A DNA stretch of 41,506 bases from Cruorifilaria tuberocauda (taxonomy: Eukaryota > Nematoda > Chromadorea > Rhabditida > Onchocercidae). Shown here piece after piece: positions 32,737 to 41,506 of this stretch; within the stretch, counting starts at the first letter, position 1, and every line of letters begins with the position of its first letter. Where the stretch lies: contig JABVXU010000471.1 of assembly GCA_013365365.1 (NCBI GenBank), positions 1 to 41,506 of the forward strand, written 5' to 3'. The notes under the pieces are model-generated. The model searched no databases. It was not told the origin of the DNA and was given only the letters and a program-made list of their open reading frames with translations. The position numbers and the translations under genes were made by a program.

Positions 32737-33708
32737 AACCGTTGTAATTGGTTATTTGTTATTAAATATTGAATTCGTATCATTGAATGAAATCATATCT
32801 TTCATTGGTAATAGTTATTGTGAAAAAAAAGTGAGCAACAAAAAGGATTGTATTATTTTAGACTTGAATTAAAAATTTATTTAAAAAGCTTCTTAATATC
32901 AGCTTACTTTATTACTTATAAGCTAAGATAATTTTTTTACTGAAATTTTTTCAAAATTAGAAAATATTTAATAACAGATTAGAGGAAAATAAATAAAACA
33001 ATTGAAATTTTACTGGAAAAATAGTGATTATTATAGTAATAAAAATAAAAATAAATGGCAATAATAACAATAATAATGTTGGTAATAATAATAATAAGAA
33101 CAGTAATAATAATAAACATAATGATAGTAATAATAATAAATATAATAACAATAATAATAGCGGTAATAATAATAATAGCAATTGATGACAGAAAATAATC
33201 ATAAATTGTTTAAAACTTATTACTAAAAATCAATAATTTGAAATGAATTATGAAGGAATAGCGGATAAGAAGAATGAATGATAAGAAGTTGTAAATGGAA
33301 ATTTTGAAAAAATACTTCGTTCAAGTATAACACATATATTTTAATAGTAATAGAAAAGAATAGGATTTTGTTCTTTCATTAGCTAAATTCCTCAAATCGT
33401 CCATTTTCATCGTTTTCCCTTTCTAAAACATTTAAGAAGCAATTAGCTTCAAATGATTCTTTCATTTGAAAAAAAAAAAGAATTAATGAAAGTAATTGTT
33501 CGAGAAGAGAAAATTCTGCAGGATAAAGAGCGAACAAATAAATTGAAATTTAATTTTCCGTGTTTATGCCTGAAAATGATATTCCCATTGCATTCATGAA
33601 AATTACTTTCATCTCATTGCATACTTACGTCATACTAATGCTTCAGTTACTCATTTAGATTTCTCTCAGATTTCTTCTCATGATTAACCACAATTTCCTG
33701 CTAAAGCA

Positions 33709-34020
33709 TACGAGAATGTATGCAATGTTTGTTTTCTTGATATTGCATCTGAATGCGTAATACGTGAGAATGTATGCAGTATTTGTTTCATTTATATTGC
33801 AGTGGAATACGCTTGATCGGATGAAACGTTGAAATGCGTGATACGTGAGAATGCATGAAACTTTTGCTCTCTTTGTACTACATTTCAACAAGTTTGAATG
33901 CGTGATCGTGATACATGAGGATGTACAAAACTTTGCTTCGTTTATACGGCATTTGAATACGCTTGAACGAATACTCACGTGATGCGTGAGTACTACGTGA
34001 GTGAATGCTCATACACTCAT
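33709..34020. repeat. Degenerate minisatellite with TACGTGAGAATG core
   Basis: Copies begin near 33709, 33761, 33842, 33912 and 33991 with uneven spacing. Each has TACGTGAGAATGTATG-like sequence, then a T-rich block ATTTGTTTCATTTATATTGC and GAATGCGTGA. A minus-strand frame (33978-33655) shows the matching peptide repeat around NINETNTAYILTYYAF. The repeat explains the frame, so I do not call a gene. Confidence 0.75.
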
Positions 34021-34898
34021 CTCTGGCCGATCATATTAGCTTCATAGCATACAATTTGCATAATGAATGTATGTTGGCTTCCATCAGAAAAGATCTCATT
34101 TTTCTCTGTTTATCATCGATGAAATAAAGAATTTCACTTCGAAATTCAATCAAAAATTATAATTAATCAACTGAATTCAACGCTAAAACGAAAAGAACGG
34201 AAAAGTAAACAGAAAAAAATATCTCAAAATTCTATTTAGCAATGATTTATGAGAAGAGAATAATTGAAGCTTACAAAAATGAGGCCACCATCGTTTCGAA
34301 AGGAATTTTTTAAAAAGTTTAATACTTTTTACAAATATATGAATCTATTTGCAACAAATATCAGTAACAAATTCAACCTTAAAAACTTTCATTTTTAAAT
34401 AAATTCAAAAAAAACAGAAAAATTTCTATTTTAATTATTTATCAGTTTAAAACTACAAAAGAAAACTTTTATCTGTAGAAAAATTTTTCTCAGTGATAAT
34501 ATTTATTCGTATTTATTAATTTACTTACATATATTTATTAATTTATTAATTTACCTACATAATAATATTGGTATTTATTAATTTACTTACAAACAAAATT
34601 TAAATTGTAATTAAAAGAATTTAAATTATTCAACAAATAAGTTCTTTTCATTTATGTAATACAATTAATGTGATAGTGATTGTCAGTATCATTATTAACA
34701 TTTATTCTCAAGCAATTTTTCGTTCATAAAGAAAACAACGGAAAGTACAAGAAAAAACAAAAGAATAATTTAGATTAAATTAAAGATTTGAAAAAAAAAT
34801 CAGTAAATAAAAATAAAAATGCTTCTCATTTCTGCCTTTTTTCAAACTAAAAAGTATATCTCAAGCTTAGTACTTTAATATCATCAAGAAAACGAAAG

Positions 34899-34962
34899 AA
34901 AGAGAGAGAGAGAGAGGGAGAGAGAGACAGGAAGATAGAGAGAAGGAGAAAGAGAGAGAGAA
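34899..34962. repeat. (GA)n microsatellite
   Basis: Interrupted GA dinucleotide run. Confidence 0.95.
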
Positions 34963-35387
34963 AAAAATTGAAAAGAAACGATTTAGAAAAAAAATAATTA
35001 AAATAATGAATGAATATAAAATATAAAAAGAATGCGCAAAGTAAACAATTTTAATTCTATCAGAAAAAAGTTTTAATTTTTTAAAATTAAAAAAAAAGTT
35101 GAAATTTCGATTTCGAAAAGAAAAAGAGTTCTGAGATAAACTGTACAGAAAGAAAAAAGCCTTGGAGAAAAAAAGCCTGAAAGCCTTCTCTTTGCTATTT
35201 TATGCTTTTATAACAAAAGCTTATCATTTGGTTTCTATGCCAATCGCATATCGTCAATGATCTTTTTTTCTCTTCCCAGCTTCTTCCTTCACTTTTTCTC
35301 CTACTTTCTTGTCTGTCATACTGAAATTTCCTTAAAAAGTTCTAATTTTCCATTTTTCTCCTTTTTTAACTTATATATCAGAGATAA

Positions 35388-35690
35388 ACACATTTGCACA
35401 TACACATACATTCACATACACACACATACACACATACACATGCATATACAACACATACGCACACCCATACACATACACACATACGCGTACACATACACAT
35501 TCTGCGGATACATGTACATTGCATATGCATGTACACATACGTGAACACACACATGCAAATATACGTCACATGCACGCATACGTACACGCATACACACATA
35601 TATTACAGATACACTGATTACATCTATGCATACACCAACATACGTCACATACACACATACGCATAAATGGATGTACGGACACACTCACAT
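35388..35690. repeat. (ACATAC)n microsatellite
   Basis: A second long CA-type array like that at 29973-30245, with CACACATACGC variants. It accounts for all the long His/Thr and Cys/Val frames in the area and abuts the hairpin at 35701. Confidence 0.96.
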
Positions 35691-35700
35691 GCGTACATGC

Positions 35701-35766
35701 ATTAAATTAGACAAACTTGCATGTTGATGTATGTGTACATTAACATGCAAGTTTGCCTAATTTAAT
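35701..35766. repeat. Near-perfect 31-bp hairpin with 4-base loop
   Basis: Left arm 35701-35731, loop TGTG 35732-35735, right arm 35736-35766. Of 31 pairs, 29 are Watson-Crick, one is G-T (35726) and one is an A-C mismatch (35711). The element is 66 bases long. As RNA it would be a long double-stranded stem of miRNA-precursor size, although the tiny loop is atypical. It could equally be a palindromic DNA element. Confidence 0.85.
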
Positions 35767-37720
35767 ATCAAAAAGTAATGGAGTTAATTCAAAAAGGAAA
35801 TTAATTAGAAAATATAAATAATAGAAAAATTAATAGGAAATGAAAAAAGTAATGGAAAACATGAAATTTGAAAAAATAAAAAATATAAGTTTGCTAAATA
35901 CTAAAGTAATAAACTTAAGTTGCTTGCTTATTACTGGAAATAAAAGTACGGTAGATACGAAATCACGATCAGTTTAATATAAAAAATAAAATTTGAATTA
36001 ATAGGATTCAAATTAACTTAATATTCAAAACGAAATATGGAATAATAGGAAATTTGAATAAACTTAATATTGTAAAAAGCAAAATGAATACTAAAATTTT
36101 AATATGAAATAATACACAAAATTTGAAACAATTTAATACTGCAAACGAAAAATGGAATCTAATGAGTTGAAAACAATTGAAAGTTTATCTATAACTTTCA
36201 TTTCTGGATATTAGCCTTTTATTACTTTGGTACAAATTTAAGATTTAATGAACTTCGTGGATTTTCGGGGAAAATTGTGCTTTTTGTTGAGATATTAAAA
36301 CGAAAAATATCCCGATTATCACCATTTATGATGGTAATAAGGCTTAAACGATTCTAAATCCCAACTGAAAACACTCACAATTTTTAATTTTACAATTTAC
36401 CATTATATTATCATTCGCTATTATCAATTAGAATTTACATGATCATTATCATTAAGTATAGAAATCAATTTGCGGGAATACAAAACAAAAATCTAATAGT
36501 AATTATCAGTATATTATCACTACTATCATAAGCTTCAATAAAATTTTGCAACGATAAGAATAAGTAAAATAATCAATCATTAACATCAATCAATTTAAAA
36601 AAGTACAGTTCAGAAAATTTGCATAATTTATTCATAATTTCATAAAAATTATGTCAAATCTAAATCGCTAATCGTTTTATATTAATTAATTGATTTTTTT
36701 TTCGATAATAATTTTCATTTTTTCTTTAAAAAGAAATTAATTTTACTTTTAAATTGCAAAAATGAAAAATTAAGAATATTTGTTGTTTTTCAACAACGTT
36801 TTCAATTTTATGAATAAATAAACAATAGTGCATATATACATTTAAAATTAGAAAATAAAATAATTATCGATCAATCAATAAATTAGGATAAAATTATATT
36901 AGTAAATAAAAAAAACAAAAGATATTTAGGGCATAGAGAAAAATAAGAATAAAAACGAAAATTTATGTAAAATATGTTAGTAATTCTGGAAATCACAATG
37001 AAATATACTTCAGATTCGATAGCACTTGAAGCTAAAACTCTAAGCATTTCCCGCAATAATTTTAAGTGTTTTCATATTTGCTAATAAATATGATAATAAA
37101 TGATTAGATATGATAAAATTTTGAATTCCACGCCAAAAATTTAAATTTCAATAAAATTGCATTTGCAAATTGAAAGAATTCAAATAAATATTAAAATAAA
37201 TTATCAAATATTGATGAAATTTTAAACTTTTTTTTCTAAGAATTTAAATTTCAACGAAATTGCATTCAGGAATTCAAACAAAAGTTTCTCAATCAACGCT
37301 TAATAAAATCAAATTTATCAGTTAATCAGCTATAAACTCAATTTTTGATATATCAAACTACTAAAAGTATTGATAAGTTTTGATAAAATCTCTCTGAAAA
37401 TTTGATAAAATTGAATTCATAAAAAAAATTTTTTTTCAATAGATCATTTAAATTTTACTAAAATTTCATTTTTTTAAATAAGTAAAAGTGTAAGAAAAAG
37501 TAGTAAAATATAAAAAGTGAAAGTAAAACCTCAGAAACAAGAAAAAAAGGAAATTGTTTCTTCCAAAATGATCATTTTATGATCACTTTATAACGTTTGC
37601 GTGAACATTTCAAGAATGCAAAGGAAAAAATGAAATTTTTTCGAAACGATAAATTTAAACGAAAAGTAGCTAATAAATAATAGCTAGCTATATCTGATAC
37701 GATGAGAAGAAATATGAAGT

Positions 37721-38008
37721 ATGATGGATCAGCTAAAGAAGCATGCTTTAATCACCTCCTTCACTAGTATCTTCGAATTAAGCTTATTCATGGTAGAAAA
37801 AAAAGCACATATACATCAAGTTTTCATGAAATATGATCGAATTTCATTTTTTTCCATTAAATTTCTTGATAATTATAAATTTAATACTTTTTCTTTCGTT
37901 GAATATTTGAAAATGAAATTTGGTCAATATAATCTTAGGCAAGAAAAAAGTTTTAATCTTTCTTCTATTGTGAAATGGCATCATAAAGGCATCATCCAAA
38001 ATAATTGA
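37721..38008 (+). CDS. Hypothetical 95-residue ORF, doubtful
   Basis: Open from MMDQLKKHALITSFT to IVKWHHKGIIQNN. I recognise no family, signal peptide or membrane span. The composition (Phe, Lys, Ile, Ser) is somewhat richer in mixed residues than the nearby chance frames, but no splice signals or conserved motifs support it, and third positions are as AT-rich as the flanks. It may be a chance frame. Confidence 0.12.
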   Translation: MMDQLKKHALITSFTSIFELSLFMVEKKAHIHQVFMKYDRISFFSIKFLDNYKFNTFSFVEYLKMKFGQYNLRQEKSFNLSSIVKWHHKGIIQNN

Positions 38009-38291
38009 TTGATAAAATTAAATTATTTACAAAGGCATAAATTCTTGAAAATTACAAAATGAGGAAAATTAAAGTTTTTTTTTGGAAAAATTTAACTCAC
38101 TTTTTTTCCTTATAATTTTCAGATTGTCGCCAAGTTATTAAAAGTGTATTTGTCAAGTAGCGATGAACTTTGTCTATTTCAGTTATTTTATGACAAATTG
38201 AATTATTGTGTTATATTTGTAATATATTGATTACTTAACTTAGCTTCCTGATGATTTCAAGCAACGATAAACTCTGATTACTTGTTTTTAC

Positions 38292-38326
38292 ATTTAGCTG
38301 TTATCTATTTTAGATAACAGCTAAAT
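38292..38326. repeat. Perfect 16-bp hairpin with 3-base loop
   Basis: Arms 38292-38307 (ATTTAGCTGTTATCTA) and 38311-38326 are perfectly complementary around TTT. It lies in the intergenic region about 2.8 kb beyond the PDE8 stop. Confidence 0.85.
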
Positions 38327-41069
38327 TTATTTATCTAAATCTGTTTTAAACATTTTTATTATTATTCGGCAGATCCATTTATTAATCCCAGTGAAATAAT
38401 TTAATGAAAAATTAAATGTTTGAAAAATACAAAAAAATTCGAGGCAACTTTTTTACAGCTCTTAATTAATTTTATAGAAAATTAACCGGTAGCATATTAT
38501 AACCATTATTATAATAAATTTATTAGTATTAATAACGATATTCACAATAACAAAATGATAATAATAAGAATAATCATTAATAATAATAATAAATAATAAT
38601 AATAAGTAATAATGATGATAATAAATCGGCACATGATTTGGATGTTTTATCTGTGTATTGAAAAAATTTCAATTCATAAATGTCAGTTTAAATGTACGAG
38701 AATTTCAGTTGACATTATCATAAGCATTTCATTTCATATTAAAAAAAATTTACAGTACCCTACAGTACTACGACAACGTTACAAAAGGACAAAAATATTA
38801 CTGTGAAATTTAATTCGATCCTTTGCATTACTACTTTGGCTTTTCTCACTTCGTTTTCAATAATTGTTTTTTCTGAGTATATTATGTCAATATATGATAT
38901 ATATGAGTATATAGTATATGAGTAATCTTCTGAGTACTTAAGTATATAATTCAAAGTATATTATGTCAAAAGAGAAAAAGCATCCATTAAGACGGTTTTA
39001 TTTAATTTACCTACTTGTTACCTACCGACTAATAATGAAATTAATTCATCTGTAATATTTTCATCCTAATTTTTCTTTACTTTGTTTCCTCTTTAATCGA
39101 TAAATTTGTTTTTGTTTTTTTTTTTGGAATATAAGAAAGGAAAATTTGAAAAAGAAAAAAAACGATTTGAACATCATGAAAAATTTGATGAATATTAACA
39201 GATGATTACATATTTGTGTTTCATGAAAATTTTCAATCAATAAAATTTAAATAATTCTTTTTTAAATGGTAATTCAAATTATTTTTGCTTGGAATTTTAA
39301 TAAAATACAATTTTACAAACAAGAATTTTAAGCAAATAACATTTCATAATTCACATATCTTTTCTAAATTTTAATTTAAATTTTGATAAATTTCGTTATC
39401 AATGCTATATATTGCTCCACTATAATATTAGCTATGGAAATTTAAAATCACTTTCCAAACCTTTAATCGCCAATTTCGCCGATTTTTTATTTTGAATATT
39501 TGAATTGATAAAATTACAGAATCGTTTCGCTTTTTCTTTTCCTTATATCATTCTGATTAATTTAAAAAATAATTATGCCATTTAGTTGATGTTGTTTATT
39601 TGTTTAAAAAAGAAAATGAAACATTTTTCTAGTGGTTTTAAAGGTGAACTACAGCAAAATTATTCATATATGTTTCGTAAGATAGATTTTTTCCTAAAAG
39701 GTTTTTTCGATTTAAAAAAAATTTTGAAATTCAAATGTAATTTAGCTAAAAGAACTAGAAAAACATCGAATGTTATTGCAAAAATAATAATGATAGGAAT
39801 GAAATACAAATACAATTTCTAAAAAAATTTTTTTATACAAATAATTTCAACCAATAACAAACATGAAAAAAGGCAAAGAAAAAAATGGGCAATGTTTGTT
39901 GCATTAATTAAATGAAATTATTAATTTTAGAGCAATTCGATATTAAAATTTTTACATAAATTTGGAATGAAAATAGTGTGAAATTTTCAAATCGTAAAAA
40001 CTCCTCCTTTTCACTTAATAATTTAAATAAATTAAAGAATTTATTAATTAAAATTGCATAGGAATAATAAAGAAAAAAAAATTACTTTTATCGCTATATT
40101 ATTGCAACTATTCTACCAACAAATGAAATACATTTAACAACAAAAAGAGGAAGGAAAAACTATAAATAGCAATTTTCTAGTGGGACATTTTGAACGATAG
40201 CACTATTGATTGAATCTATATACTCTATTGAAAGATAACCATATTGATTGAAATTCAATGCAAAGAAAAACCAATAGAGCAATATGTCCTTGGATTTTTA
40301 ATCTAATACTCTGAAAATTTACGCGTAATTTATGAAAGTACAAATGAATCAATATTTCAAGTAATTTTTGGAATGTTTAAAAATGTCTTTCGTTTTTATG
40401 GCAAAAACCAATAATACATTATTTAAATCATTGAATTAAATATCTTAATCTTGTTGCTTTTTTACTCTAATAAAGATTAATTGAAAAGAATTATTTGATT
40501 ACTATATTATACGACGATAAATGATTAATTGGTAGTAATGTCGCACCACTGATAATTTCGTACCTTAAGTCAATATATTTCAGTTCTATAAGTTATCTGA
40601 ATGAATACTGTAAAACGTTACTGACTGAGTAATATAAACAGAATTCAATTCATAAAATATAATTAAGAATCTGTCAATGATGATAAGATTAAGAAAATTT
40701 TCGAGAATTTTTATATAATCATAATAACAAAAATTTTATCGACATAATAATAGGAAGAAATCTCTTCTATTTCAAAATTTACAAATTTAATTGATTTACT
40801 TAATTTACAAATTTAACTGCAACAAATTAAATTACAATTATGTTCCACTTTTCAATAATGCGAATAATTACAATATATCCATATATTATTTGTACATTTC
40901 CATTTTCTTCTTTAAAAAAAACTTTCAATCAATATTGCCATCTATTAACATACAAATTATATACTATACATCTATTTATTGAAGGATGAAAATATTTAAA
41001 TTGAAAGCTATTAATTTTCAACAATAGGTTTTCCTTTTATGAGAGATTTCATTTAAAAAAAAAGAACTA

Positions 41070-41075
41070 TTTATT
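41070..41075 (-). terminator. Candidate polyadenylation signal, PDE8 gene
   Basis: AATAAA on the minus strand, about 50 bases past the stop codon at 41125-41127. Confidence 0.5.
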
Positions 41076-41124
41076 AAAAATAATTTACAAAAAAAAAATA
41101 TATATATATATAAATATAGAAATA

Positions 41125-41385
41125 TCAGCTACGACATGGATATCCTTCATCACAAAAATTCTTATTCTTTGATGGATTCCAATCAGCTGTTTGTTGACGC
41201 CATTTTTCATAATTAATTTCCAATTGTGAAAGTAAATTTGGTAGATTTGAAAATTCCGTCCAACTTGTAAATGCTTCACGTGCAAACATATCAATGAAAC
41301 CACATTGTGTTAATGGTATATTGCAAACGTTACGATCAAACAATTCCATTGTTAATGGTAAACCTTTTTCACGTTCTTCATTTGT
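41125..41385 (-). CDS. pde-6: PDE8-type cyclic nucleotide phosphodiesterase, last exon
   Basis: An 87-codon phase-0 exon behind a ttattcag acceptor, ending in TGA. It encodes the C-terminal end of a class I phosphodiesterase catalytic domain: NEEREKGLPLTMELFDRN, then VCNIPLTQCGFIDMF, WTEFSNLPNLLSQL and NYEKWRQQ. The FDRN.C.IP..Q..FID run is the PDE8 version of the motif that holds the purine-clamping Gln (the Q of LTQCGF) of all class I PDEs. The metal-binding HD residues lie on upstream exons beyond the window. The tail NPSKNKNFCDEGYPCRS is short and Cys-containing. The reaction is hydrolysis of cAMP, as PDE8 is cAMP-specific. In C. elegans the PDE8 member is PDE-6; the symbol rests on that one-to-one relation. 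Confidence 0.88.
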   Translation of the reverse strand, partial: TNEEREKGLPLTMELFDRNVCNIPLTQCGFIDMFAREAFTSWTEFSNLPNLLSQLEINYEKWRQQTADWNPSKNKNFCDEGYPCRS

Positions 41386-41506
41386 CTGAATAAATAAGTA
41401 AATGAATGAAAAATAAATAAATAAATGAATAAATAAATAAATAAACAAATAAATAAATAAACAAATAAATAAATAAACAAATAAATAAATAAACAAATAA
41501 ATAAAT
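41386..41506. repeat. (AAAT)n tract in the last PDE8 intron
   Basis: AAATAAATAAAC-type repeats run from about 41395 to the window end. They lie inside the intron preceding the last PDE8 exon and give a spurious Phe/Ile/Tyr-rich N-terminal extension to that reading frame. Confidence 0.93.

Larger units (their letters stand above)
30789..41124. other. Intergenic region between the MOLO-1-like gene and the PDE8 gene
   Basis: About 10 kb with no exon that I can assign. The part next to 30788 should hold the MOLO-1-like promoter and 5' UTR; the part next to 41124 is the PDE8 3' flank. Repeats: (GATT)n 32706-32736, AAT tract 33044-33180, a 50-80 base degenerate repeat 33709-34020, (GA)n 34899-34962, CA-type 35388-35690, and hairpins at 35701-35766 and 38292-38326. 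The remainder is AT-rich with homopolymer runs. Minus frames at 31098-31352 and 32379-32636 and plus frame 39586-39822 have intron-like composition. Confidence 0.6.

Overview
This window is nuclear DNA from a nematode. It is very AT-rich (about a quarter G+C by eye), has small phase-matched exons, TTTCAG-type acceptors and GTAAG-type donors, abundant microsatellites, and two protein families tied to nematode neuromuscular junctions. The AT content and long introns suggest a spirurid or filarial-type worm, but I cannot name the species.

Three protein-coding genes can be read exon by exon. (1) Plus strand, 1287-14535: the 3' part (19 exons, 738 residues) of an ADAMTS-like extracellular matrix protein. 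It has four thrombospondin type 1 (TSP1) repeats, one immunoglobulin domain, three more TSP1 repeats and a C-terminal PLAC domain. This is the layout of punctin/MADD-4. The PLAC domain lies on two small exons far downstream of the last TSP1 exon. Reading straight through that TSP1 exon gives a different, Trp-rich C-terminus ending at 10073. (2) Minus strand, 30788-20833: an apparently complete 11-exon, 408-residue type I membrane protein. It has a signal peptide, a TPM domain (TLP18.3/Psb32/MOLO-1 family) interrupted by a polyglutamine loop, one membrane segment and a short cytoplasmic tail. It belongs to the MOLO-1-like family. Two further phase-compatible exons at 17967-17550 could give it an alternative C-terminus. 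(3) Minus strand, 41385-41125: the last exon of a PDE8-type cyclic nucleotide phosphodiesterase that continues past the right edge.

Layout: 1-1286 intron or upstream sequence; 1287-14535 madd-4; 14536-17549 intergenic; 17550-20832 possible alternative 3' exons, a 36-bp minisatellite and the 3' flank of the MOLO-1-like gene; 20833-30788 MOLO-1-like gene, with a 237-bp tandem duplication in one intron; 30789-41124 intergenic, repeat-rich, with strong hairpins; 41125-41506 PDE8 3' end.

The first two genes converge tail to tail. In C. elegans MADD-4 organises receptor clusters at neuromuscular synapses and MOLO-1 modulates the levamisole acetylcholine receptor, so the arrangement may have functional meaning. 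That is inference. The sequence itself shows only the adjacency and the domain content.
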